From: Tetrahymena thermophila SB210
Taxonomy: Eukaryota; Ciliophora; Oligohymenophorea; Hymenostomatida; Tetrahymenidae
NCBI RefSeq assembly: GCF_000189635.1
Contig: NW_002476556.1
Span: forward strand, 1 to 64,000
Direction: 5' to 3'
Length of the DNA stretch: 64,000 nucleotides
Below the pieces are notes generated by a model. That model saw only the letters and a program-made list of their open reading frames with translations. It did no database searches and was not told the origin of the DNA. Position numbers and translations under genes: made by a program. Within the stretch, counting starts at the first letter, position 1. Each line of letters starts with the position of its first letter. Below are positions 36,097 through 47,661 of the stretch, in pieces.

Positions 36097-37235
36097 ATAT
36101 TGTGTAATAAATAAATGATGAAAAATAAAATTATCATTAGAATTTTAAATTAAAAAGTAACTTTTTTTAAATAAGAAAATTTAAAAAAGAATAAATAAGT
36201 TGAGAAATCAACTTTGACAAATTACATAATTAAAATATAAAATAAATTATTATGAATATAAATAAAATTGAATTTCTAATAAATATAAAATTAAATGCTC
36301 TATAAAGTAGATTAAAGTTAAATTTTAAATAATAATATAAATATATATATATTTATATATAGTACACTAAGGTATTGCTTTTTCCAAGGCCTATACATAT
36401 TATATAATAAAGCATTACACCATTTAATAGAAGAGGTTAAATCAATAAACCAAAAAAAGAAAGTGCTTTAAAACAAAAAGATTAGTAGTATTTAAAATTG
36501 ATTTATGATAATAAATAAATGATGAAATAATTAAAAAAATATTTGAATAATAGAAAATATTTACTTTTATATTTAATATTATAATATTATACAAAAATAA
36601 TTTTAGATAGAATATAATTAGCTTTAAGATTTTGTTTATCTGATAAATATCATAAATTTTTAAATAGTTTATTAAATAAATAAATTTTAAAAATAGAATT
36701 TTCTTTAAAATGGTTGTTTTTTATGATTAAAATATCTTATAATAAATTATAAAAATAAAGAATTATATTAAAAATAAATTAAAAACTATGCTAAATATAA
36801 AATAAACAATTATTTTAAAAAAATTAAAATAAATTACATTATAAATTTTAAATCTATTATTAAATATCTTGTCTAAGAAATTATTTGTACTATCAAAACC
36901 ACTAAATTTTAAATAAGAGTCTGTATTTTATTTGGATTTCATTTTAAATTAGGCAAAAGGTTTTTACAGTTTACAGCAAATTAATTAGTTTATCAGAAAA
37001 TTTCTGCTAACTAACCAATGATCAAAATAGAAAAAGCTATTTCTAATAGAAATTAAAAAGTGATAAGAAATTAATCTGATTATATTTTCTTCTGCAAAAT
37101 AAATTGGTATAAAATAATCTTTGTTTTTGCTATTTAATTAGCACAGACTTGGTAAAAATTTATAATAATTTATTAATCCCAAACAAGCAAACTAAAAGTA
37201 AAAAAATAAATAAATAATTAGGAAAAATAATTGAA
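36097..37235. other. A4-A5 spacer: TATATA element, LRR relic, conserved 5' block
   Basis: Three parts are visible. About 36345-36400 carries the dispersed TATATAGTACACTAAGGTA motif followed by a T-rich stretch and CCAAGGCC. 36428-36498 is the LRR last-exon relic (AATAGAAGAGGTTAAATC, AAAGTGCTTTAAAACAAAAA). About 36831-37235 is the conserved upstream block. The motif abuts the relic, so the insertion displaced the sequence that precedes the relic in the A2-A3 spacer. Confidence 0.5.
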
Positions 37236-40200
37236 ATGTACTTTTTAAAATTTTATCTATTAATTTTAGCTTTCTCTGTTTTATAAACAAAATCTAAAGA
37301 TGAATTAAATATGAAGGTAATTGGAGATGAAAATTGCGATAAATATATTATATAATAGCTAAATCAATACAATATTAATTATTCTTGCTAAGTAAATAAT
37401 ATAATAGTAGAAAACTAAGATGAAATAACTTTTGAGTTAAATTTAAAAGATTCAGATATTTTTTCTATGATAAAAATCTAGAATGTCAAAGTTGTTACTA
37501 TAAATAGCCTTAACTTAGAAAATCTTTAATCTGAAGCTTTTAATCAGTTAATAAATTTTTATAAAATATAAGATTTAATAATAAAAAATATAAGTATTTC
37601 TAAGTCTATGACGTCCTTTGACAATTTAATTTATGCATAATTAATTAATTAAATTACTGTAGGCTAAATTTTTCTAAAAGATCTTTTCATTAGCTCAGCA
37701 ATTGAATTCACCTCTTCAATTATTTAAATAGATTAAATAAGCTTAATTAACTCTTAAGTGTGTTAACTATATTTTTTTGGAAAAGATAAATTAATGATAA
37801 AAAGTATATAAAAGATACTAAATGCAAGTTTTATTCATTTTATTGAATGCTCTGAAAATTCTATTTATTATTCATAAAATGAAATAAATATTCAGAGCAT
37901 AAATATAGATGTAAGCTATATAAATATCACTCATACTTAGATATTTAATAAATTTGCTGATATATATCTTGTACAAAATGAATTTAAAGAAGGAGAAATT
38001 AAAATAGGTTTGATATCATACTAGTCATCTTTTGTAGCTTCTTCATACATTGAAGTTATATAGTTCAGTTAAGATTTAGTTAAATCATCTAGTTTAGAGA
38101 TTGATAAATTGATTTACTAAAAAAATGATAGTAATAGTTCTTTGTAATTAGATGTAAAATTGATCAAATCTTTTTCTATCAATGAAATAGTTTTAGAAGG
38201 ATTTTCTGATTCTATTTAATCTAATAGCTAAGAAAGTTTTATTAAACTTTATAATACTGGAATTATTGAATTTAATTCTTTTACTGTTTTAAAAAGTGAA
38301 AATATATAAGGATCTATTATTTAATGCTTTACTTCTGAAAAATTAATAATAAATAATATTTCCTTATCAAATTCAGTAATTTATTCTAGCTTTATAGATT
38401 TAGAATTTATAAAAGAATTGATTCTCTCAAATTTTGATATAGTAAACACAAAATTCTATGGATATTTGATAAATGCATAATAAATTTTTTCTTTAGATTT
38501 ATAATAATTCAACATATAATAAATATTTATCAATTCAAAATCTCTATTTTATCTAAAAAATGTAGATAATAGTAACTTTGATAATGTTTAACTTAAAAAA
38601 ATAAACACAAACCAAAACCAATCTATAATTTTCTATATTGAATTAGTACGAAAATAAACCTAAAATGAGGTATTATTTATACGAATTGATGCAGATTTAT
38701 AATCTAAAAGTAACTTATAATTCTTAACTTTAGATGGCTCTAACTATTAATTTTCTATGATATCGTCTAACATAATAAATGGATCTTCTATTAACTTTGG
38801 TGGTTGCTTAAATTTTATTAACACTTTTAATACTAATTAAAATTAAGTAATATCCCTTGAGGGAACTACATTTAAATAATGCAGGAGCAATTATTTAGGA
38901 GGTGCTATTTCTGGGATATCTTATATCGAGTTATATAATAGCTTTTTTATTGAGTGCAATAGCTAAATAGGTGGTGCTATATATGCTATTTAGGATTTAA
39001 ATAGTAATCTAAATTAAAACTCATTTGAATAAAATAAAGCTTATCTAGCTGCAAATATAGTTAATAAATCTCCTTTAAAGTTAAAAATTTTAGAAATTTT
39101 AGAGATAAATTAAATGAACTCTAATGATAAAAATTTATTTACATAAGCTAATTAATATTTGTATCCTGGACTAACCTATATTATAAGATTGTCTATAGAA
39201 GTAGATGGAGAATAGTATAACCAATACACAAATAACAATAATTTTGGTAATCTCTATAACTTTTTAGTTTCACCTTCATAAAATTTTATTTCTTAAACTC
39301 CGACTCAACTTTATTCTATCAACTTTCCCTTTATTTTATGGTCTGCAAAAGATATATCTTTTAGTGGTAAGTAAGAAATAGAATTGGAAGCTATTTAGAT
39401 TTATTTAGCCTAACTTTATACTTTAAAAGAAAGTTAATATAAAATATATAATGGTTGTAAAGAACAAGGAATGGAAAAACTATGTTTAGATAAATATTCA
39501 AGCACTCAATTCGTGTGTTAATACTGTGAATAAATGAAGGTAAGCTACTATGGAGTATGTCAATAATGTTAAGTTGAATATTTTTAATAATGTTATGGAG
39601 ATTACTCTGAGCTAAAATCATCATATTGGAGATCAATATATTCAGTAGAGCCTTAAGATATTTACTATTGTTCTAATAATCCTTCAAGTTGTTTAGGAGG
39701 TAAATTAAATTTATTTATTAATAAGTTATTTATTAAATTATAATATTTCTAAATAAAGGTAGTGGAATAGGAAATGAGCTTTGCTATGAAGGTCATGTAG
39801 GAGCCTAATGTTTGAACTGTGATCTTTATGGTGCTTATTGGAATGAAAGATTTTCTAATGTGGGTTTCTTTTAATGTATAAAGTGCAATTCAATATCTTC
39901 TAATACTATAAAAATAATAGTATTGCTAACTATTTTGATGGTAAGTCTACCCTTTATTTTATATTCAACCTTTAAAAAGCTAAAAAATGAAATTCTTGCA
40001 CTTTATTTATCTAAAATGGGTATTTTTTTCATTCGGAAAACATTGCAGTAATAGACATTGACTTCTACTTACATTAAGATTTTACTGTTTCATACTTAAA
40101 TTTATTTCATATCAAATTAATTCACCAAATTGGATATACTTTCTACTTTATTTTAGTTCTAGTTTTTACTCTACAATCCCTTAAGCTCCTCTTTTTTCTC

Positions 40201-41224
40201 TTTAAACTGTTTAATTTCTCAGTATAAACCTGAATCAACTAACATAGGATACACTGAACTTCTTTTTACGTTTATGATCCCAATATTTATTTGCTCATTA
40301 ACAATTCTTGTGTCAATTTGTATATTTATTTTAAAAAGGAAGCTATTCAGAAGAAGTTTATATGCTTCTATCCTCACTTTCATATACATGTTTATAATAG
40401 TATTTTACTCAATTTTATTAGAAAAAACGCTTAGTAGTTTCTTTTGTCTAAAACTTGACAAGGATAAATATTATTCTCTTATTGACCTAAGCTTGGAATG
40501 TGGAAACTCTTCAGAACTCGATAAAATATAATATTTAAGTTTAGTGATATTAATCTTATTTTTGATAGTTTTACCATTTGTAGTATTTGCAAAGCTAATT
40601 TAATCACGGAAGAGACTAAATTAAGTTAAAGTTATGTTTACATTTGGGTTTTTGTATATTGAGTATAAAACAAAGTTTTTCTATTGGGAGATGATAAGAA
40701 ATTTAGTGAAAAGCTTGATTATTTTATTTTATGTTTATTTGAAGTAATATCCTTAGATTAGTCTCATTACGATTTCTATAATGTTATTTTGTTATATTAT
40801 GGCTTTAAAAAGCTTTAATCCTTTCATCTCATCATTTTTAAATAATTTAGAAATAATATCAACAATAATTTCAAACATGATACTTCTCTCTTCTACAATG
40901 TATTTGCAATAGAATTAGAATGAAGATAAGAATTTTCAAGATTTTAGAGTTGCGTTTTACTTAATAATTTAGATATGTAACATGCTGTTTTTCTTTTATT
41001 GTATATGGCTAGTAACAATTTCTTTTCTAGAAAAATACATTTAAAAATTAAAAAAATGTATAAAATGGAAATGTATTTAGAGATTAAAATCTACAGATAA
41101 TATGAAAATAAATAAAAATGTAAAAAAAATGATACTATGTATGAAAAAAATGCAAATAAATTAAAGATTAGACTATTGTTTACAACCCTTGTAATCCTAT
41201 GAAATATAAAATGATTTAGATTGA
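37236..41224 (+). CDS. A5: multi-pass surface protein, reference copy of the A family
   Basis: 1,309 residues in two exons (intron 39700-39758, phase 1; TGA 41222-41224). Residues 1-20 are a signal peptide. About 20-515 is an Ile/Asn/Ser-rich region with regular short strands, such as INIQSINIDVSYINI. About 515-600 has GGCLNF, NYLGGAISG and QIGGAIYAI, resembling GGAI motifs of Pmp-type beta-helix repeats. About 600-735 is a beta-rich segment (GLTYIIRLSIEVDG). About 735-865 is Cys-rich (CQYCEQ, CQQCQ, then GSGIGNELCYEGHVGAQCLD). About 870-1250 holds roughly eight or nine membrane helices with conserved KRKLFRRSLY and YYSLIDLSLECGNSS. A basic tail closes it. This fits a plasma-membrane protein with a large exposed head; ligand and signalling role are unknown. 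The 5' end resembles A1, the middle A3 and the next part A4. Confidence 0.85.
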
Positions 41225-42571
41225 TTGCTTGATATATGATAGTTTTTAAAAGTATTGCTTTGATTAAAATTTTATTTTATAAAGTTGATTTATTATATTT
41301 TATGTTAGGTATATAATTCAAATAGTGTAATAAATAAATGATGAAAAATAAAATTATCATTAGAATTTTAAATTATAAAGTAATTTTTTTAAATAACAAT
41401 TTTAAAAAAATAAATAAATAAGTTGAGAAATTAATTTTGACATGTTACATAATTAATATGTAAAATAAATTATTATGAATATAAATAAAATTGAATTTCT
41501 AATAAATATAAAATTAAATGATTTATAAAGTTGATTATAGTGAAATTTTAAATAATAAAAATACTGTATATTCTCTATATTAAGATCCCCCCCCCCCCCC
41601 CCTACTATAAGACCCCATATTTTTTTAAATCATTAATTTTTCTTAAAATATCGTTAAAAATTAAAGATGATGATCAAGGAAATACAGTATATATTAACTT
41701 TAAATTTGATTTAACTCTACTAATAAATTTTTTATCTTACTTCAATTCATTTTTTTAAATAATTTTTTTTAATAGAAGAGGTTAAATCAATAAACTAAAA
41801 AAAATAAAGTGCTTTAAATCAAAATGATTTAGTAGTAATGATGATATATAAATGATAAAAAATAAAAAAAATATTTGAATAATAGAATATATTTTTTTTT
41901 ATTTTATATTTAATAAAATAATATAATGCAAAAAATAATTTAAGATAGAATATAACTAGCTTTAATATTTTATTTATCTGATAAATATCATAAATTTAAT
42001 AAATTTATAAATAGCTTATTAAATAAATTAATTTTAATAATAGAATTTTTTTATTTAAAATGTGTGATTTAAAAATATAATAATAAATTCAAATAAAGAA
42101 TTTTATTAGAAAATAAATTAAAACAAACTATGTTAAATATACAATAAACAATTATTTAAAATTAAAATAAATTACATTATCAATTTTAAATCTATTATAT
42201 ATCTTGTCTAAGAAATTATTAGTGCTATCAAAACCACTAAATTTTGAATAAGAGTCTGTATTTGTTTTTGATGTAATTTTAAATTGGGCAAAAGGCTTTT
42301 ACAGTTTACAGTAAATTAATTAATTAGTTTATCAGAAAATTTCTACTAACTAACTAATGATCAAAAAAAAAAGTCCTTTTCTAATAAAAATCAAAAAGTG
42401 ATTAGAAATTAATCTTGTTAAATTTTCTTCTGCAAAATAATTTGGTATAAAATAATCTTTGTTTTAATTAGTATAGAGTTGGTAAAAAATAATAATAATA
42501 ATTAATTAATTAATTCCAAAGAAAACAAACCAAAAGTAAAAAAATAAATAAATAGGAAAAATAAAATTAAA
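41225..42571. other. A5-A6 spacer: small transposon-like element, LRR relic, conserved 5' block
   Basis: Contains the poly-C element at 41564-41687 (separate entry), the LRR last-exon relic at 41773-41840 (AATAGAAGAGGTTAAATC) and the conserved upstream block from about 42168 to the A6 start. Everything else is AT-rich flank similar to the other spacers. Confidence 0.5.
41564..41687. mobile_element. TA-flanked 124-bp MITE-like element with 16-C run
   Basis: Starts CTGTATATTCTC and ends in the reverse complement of CTGTATTTCCTTGATC, so the termini are inverted over about 8-10 bases. TA flanks both ends. A run of 16 C (41587-41602), followed after a short gap by GACCCC, stands out in DNA with almost no C runs. 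The matching place in the A2-A3 spacer passes straight into TATTAACTTTAAATTTG. Short TIRs starting CTGTA or CAGT with TA target sites are typical of Tc1/mariner-related, including pogo-like, non-autonomous elements. That assignment is an inference. Confidence 0.5.
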
Positions 42572-45500
42572 ATGTACTTTTTTAGATTTTATCTAATAAT
42601 TTTAGTTTTCTTTATTTTATAAACAAAGTCATTAGATGAATTAAATTTGAAGGTAATTAAAAATAAAAATTGTGATAAATATATTATATAATAGTTAAAT
42701 CACTACAATATTAATTATTCTTGCTAAGCAAATAATATAATAGTAGAAAACTAAGATGAAATAGCTTTTGAGTTAAATTTAAAAGATTCGAATATCTTTT
42801 CTTAGTTAGTAATCTAGAATGTCAAAATTGTTACTATAAATAACCTTAACTTAGAAAATCTTTAATATTAAAAATTAGATTAGTTTATTTTTTTTTACAA
42901 AATATAAGATTTAATAATAAAAAGTTTAAGTATTTCTAAGTCTATTAAGTCATTTTAAACTTTAATTGAAACAGATGACATTAAATAAATTACTATAGGC
43001 TAAATTTTTCTAAAAGATCTTTTCATCAACTCATCAATTTAATTCTATTCTTCAATTGTTTAAATAGATTAAATAAGCTTAATTAACTCTTAAGGGTGTC
43101 AACTATATTTTTTTGGAAAAGATAAATTAATGATTAAAAGTATATAAAAGATATTAAATGCAAGTTTTATTCAATTTAATGAATGCGTTGAGGATTCTAT
43201 TTACAATTCAAATAATGAAATAAATATTTAGAGCATAAATATAGATGTAAGTTATATAAATATCTCTCTTACTTAGATATTTAATAAATTTGCTAATATT
43301 TACATATTTAATAATTCATCTAATGAAGGAAAAATTAAAATAGGTTTGATATCATACTTGTCATCTTTTGTCACTTCTTCCTACATTGAAGTCATATAAT
43401 TCTGTTAAAAATCAATTTAATCATCTAATGTAGAGATTGATAAATTGATTTACTAAAAAAATGATAGTAGCAGTTCTTTGTAATTAGATGTAAAATTGAT
43501 CAAATCTTTTTCTATCAATGAAATAATTTTAGAAGGATTTTCTGGTTCTATTTAATCTAATAGCTAAGAAAGTTTTATTAAACTTTATAATACTGGAATA
43601 ATTAATTTTGATTCTATAACTGTTTTAAAAAGTTAAAATATAAAAGGATCTATTATTTAATGCTTTACTTCTGAAAAATTTTAAATAAATAATATTTCCT
43701 TATCAAATTCAGTAATTTATTCTAGCTTTATCGATTTACAATTTATTAAAGATTTGATTCTCTAAAATTTTGATATAGTAAACACAAAATTTTATGGATA
43801 TTTGATAAATGCATAATAAATTTAAGATTTAGATTTAAAATATTTAAATATATAATAAATACTTATCAATTCAAAATCTCTATTTAATCTAAAAAATGTA
43901 AAAGATAGCTTCATTTAAAAGATTTAACTTAAAAAAATAAACACAAACCAAAAACAATCTATAATTTTTTATATTGCTTTTTAACTAGAATAAAATTAAA
44001 ACTATATCTAATTTTAAGCAGTTGATGCAGATTTATAATCTAAAAATAACTTATAATTCTTAACTTTGGATGGCTCTAACTATTAATTTTATATGCAATC
44101 ATCTAACATAATAAATGGATCTTCTATTAATTTTGGTGGTTGCTTAAATTTTATTAACACTTTTAGTGCTAATTAAAATTAAGATATAAAAATTTACCAT
44201 ACTACCTTTAAATAATGCAGGAGCAATTATTTAGGAGGTGCTATTTCTGGGATATCTCATATTGGATTAGGAAATAACTTTATTGAATGCAGTAGCTAAA
44301 TAGGTGGTGCTATATATGCTATTTAGGAGTTAAAGAGCGATCTAGATTAAAACTCATTTGAATAAAATAAAGCTTATTTAGCTGCAAACATAGTAAATAA
44401 ATATCCTTTAAAGTTAAAAATCTTAGAGATTTTAGAGATAAATTAAATGAACTCTAATGATAAAAATTTATTTACATAAACTAATTAATATTTGTATCCT
44501 GGACTCACCTATATTATAAGATTGTCTATAGAAGTAGATGGAGAATAATATAACGAATACACAAATAACAATAATTTTGGTAATCTCTATAACTTTTTAG
44601 TTTCACCTTCATAAAACTTTATTTCTTAAACCCCTAATCAACTTTATTCTATCAACTTTCCCTTTATTTTATGGTCTGCAAAAGATATATCCTTTAGTGA
44701 TAAATAAGTAATAGAATTAGAAGCTATTTAAATTTATTTAGCATAGCTTTATACTTTAAAAGAAAATTAATATAAAATATATAATGGGTGTAAAGAACAA
44801 GGAATGGAAAAAGTATATTTAGATAAATATTCAAGCACTCAATTCGTGTGTTAATACTGTGAATAAATGAAGGTAAGCTACTATGGAGTATGTCAATAAT
44901 GTTAAGTTGAATATTTTTAATAATGTTATGGAAATTACTCAAAGCTAAAATCATCATATTGGAGATCAATGTATTCAGTGGAGTCTAAAGATATTTACTA
45001 TTGTTCTAATAATCCTTCAAGTTGTTAAGGAGGTAAATTAAATTTATTTATTAATAAGTTATTTATTAAATTATAATATTTTTAAATAAAGGTAGTGGAA
45101 TAGGAAATGAGCTTTGTTATGAAGGTCATGTAGGAGCCTAGTGTTTGAACTGTGATCTTTATGGTGCTTATTGGAATGAAAGATTTTCTAATGTGGGTTT
45201 CTTTTAATGTGTAAAGTGTAGTTCAATATCTTCTAATACTATAAAAATTGTAGTCTTTCTAACTATTCTGATATTTAGTCTACCCTTTATTTTATATTCA
45301 ACCTTTAAAAAGCTAAAAAATGAAATTCTTGCACTTTATTTATCTAAAATGGGTATTTTTTTCATTCGGAAAACATTGCAGTCATAGACATTGACTTCTA
45401 CTTACATTAAGATTTTACTGTTTCATATTTAAATTTATTTCATATCAAATTAATTCACAAAAGTGAATATACTTTCTAGTTTATTTTAGTTCTAGTTCTT

Positions 45501-46557
45501 ATTCTATAATCCCTTAAGCTCCTCCTTCCTCTCTTTAAACTGCTTAATTTCTCAGTATAAACCTGAATCAACTAACATAGGATACACTGAACTTCTTTTT
45601 ATGTTCATGATCCCAATATTTATTTGCTCATTAACAATACTTGTGTCAATTTGTATCTTTATTTTAAAAAGAAAGCTATTCAGAAGAAGTTTGTAAGCTT
45701 ATATCCTCACTTTCATATACATGTTTATAATAGCATTTTACTCAATTCTATTAGAAAAAACGCTTAGCAGTTTCTTTTGTCTAAAACTTGACAAGGACAA
45801 ATATTATTCTCTTGTTGACCTAGATTTGGAATGTGGAAACTCTTCAGAACTCTATAAAATATAATGTTTAAGCTTAGTGATATTAATCTTATTTTTGGTA
45901 GTTTTCCCATTTGTAGTTTTTGCAAAACTAATTCAATCACGAAAGAGACTAAATTAAGTTAAAGTCATGTTTACATTTGGGTTTTTATATATTGAATATA
46001 AAACTAAATTTTTCTATTGGGAGATGGTAAGAATTTTAATGAAAAGCTTGATTATTTTATTTTATACGTATTTGAAGTAATATCCTTAGATTAGTCTCAT
46101 TACGATTTCTATAATGTTATTTTGTTATATTATAGCTTTAATAAGCTTTAATCCTTTCATCTCATCATTTTTAAATAATTTAGAAATAATATCAACAATA
46201 ATTTCAAACATGATACTTCTCTCGTCTACAATGTATTTGCAATAGAATTAGAATGAAGATAATAATTTTCAAGATTTTAGAATAGCGTTATACTTAATAA
46301 TTTAGATATGTAACATGCTGTTTTTCTTTTATTGTATATGGCTAATAATAATGTCTTTTCTAGAAAAATAAATTTAAAAATTAAAAAAATGTATAAAATG
46401 GAGATGTATTTAAAGATTAAAATCTACTGATAATATGAAAATAAATAAAAATGTAAAAAAAATGATATCATGTATGAAAAAAATGCAAATAAATTAAAGA
46501 TTAGATTATTCTTTACAACCCTTGTTATCCTATGAAATATAAAATGATTTTGGTTGA
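42572..46557 (+). CDS. A6: multi-pass surface protein paralogue, intact
   Basis: ATG 42572 to TGA 46555-46557, intron 45033-45091, 1,308 residues. The signal peptide is MYFFRFYLIILVFFILQTKS. The ectodomain keeps NYLGGAISGISH and QIGGAIYAIQEL. In the membrane domain the loop reads RRSLQAYILT where others have RRSLYASILT. The TAA there is Gln in this code, and this is why standard-code ORF callers miss the segment in this copy only. A stretch near 43965-44040 (YIAFQLEQNQNYIQFQAV) is shared almost exactly with A7 but not with A3 or A5, another conversion patch. Role as for A5. Confidence 0.85.
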
Positions 46558-47661
46558 TTTATGATAGCTTTTAAAAGTATTGCTTTGATTAAAATTTTAT
46601 TTTATAAAGTTGATTTATTATATTTTATGTTAGGTATATAATTCATATAGTGTTAAATAAATGGTTAAAAATAAAATTATCATTAGAATTTTACATTAAC
46701 AAGTAACTTTTTTTAAATAAGAAAATTAAATAAATAAGTTGAGTAATTAAATTTGACAAGTTATATAATTAAAATGTTAAATAAGTTATTACGAATATAA
46801 ATATAATAGAATTTCTAATAAATGTAAAATTTTATGCTTTATAAAGTAGATTATAGTGAAATTTTAAATAATAAAAAAATATATATAGTGCCCTAAGTTA
46901 CTGCCTTTTATCAAGGTCAGCTTATAGCAAGATGCCATTCAAAAATTCCGTCGTTTGGAATTGACTTATTATGAAATAGATTTTTTAATTATTTATTCAA
47001 AAATCTGATTTTGATATCTTTTATTTTATATTTAATTTAATTATATAATGGAAAAAATAATTTAAGATATAATATGACTAGCTTTTAGATTTTGCTTATC
47101 TTGATAAATATCATAAATTTATAAATAGTTTATTGAATAAATTAATTTTAAAAATGAAATTTTTTTTAAAATGTTTTTTTGTGATTTATATTTATTGTAA
47201 TCAATTATAAAAAAAAGAATTTTATTATAAAATAAATTAAAAACTACGCTAAAAATAAAATAAAAAATTATTTAAAATTTCAATTTCAATTTTAAATCTA
47301 TTATAAAATATCTTGTTTAAGAAATTATTAGTGCTTTCAAAACAGCTACATTTTAAATAGGAATCTGTATTTTTTTTGGTTTAGATTTTAAATAAGGCAA
47401 AAAGCCTTTACATTTTACAGTAAATTAATTAATTAGTTTATCAGAAAATTTCTGCTCTCTATTGATAAAAATAGTTAAATGGATTTCTAATAAAAATTAA
47501 AAAGTGATAAGAAATTAATCTTATTATATTTTCTTCTGCAAAATTAATGTATAAAATAATCTTTGCTTTTATTGTTTAATTATCACAGAGTTGGTAAAAA
47601 TTTATAATCATTAATTAATTCTAAAAAAAATTAACTAAAAGGAAAAAAATAAAAAGATTAA
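46558..47661. other. A6-A7 spacer with TATATA element and conserved 5' block
   Basis: About 46873-46960 holds the dispersed motif TATATAGTGCCCTAAGTTAC followed by a T-rich tail and an unusually GC-rich patch (GCCATTCAAAAATTCCGTCG) seen nowhere else in the spacers. No LRR relic is visible. The conserved upstream block runs from about 47277 to the A7 start, with its TTTATCAGAAAATTTCTGC segment intact. Confidence 0.45.

Noticed and set aside
39391-39636. Minus-strand ORF antisense to A5 (and its twin at 44724-44969 in A6)
   Set aside because: Conserved only because the sense-strand Cys-rich coding region is conserved; no independent start context.
41587-41602. Telomere or telomere-addition site suggested by C runs
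   Set aside because: Tetrahymena-type telomeres are CCCCAA repeats. Here the C run is single, and both sides continue into normal array spacer.
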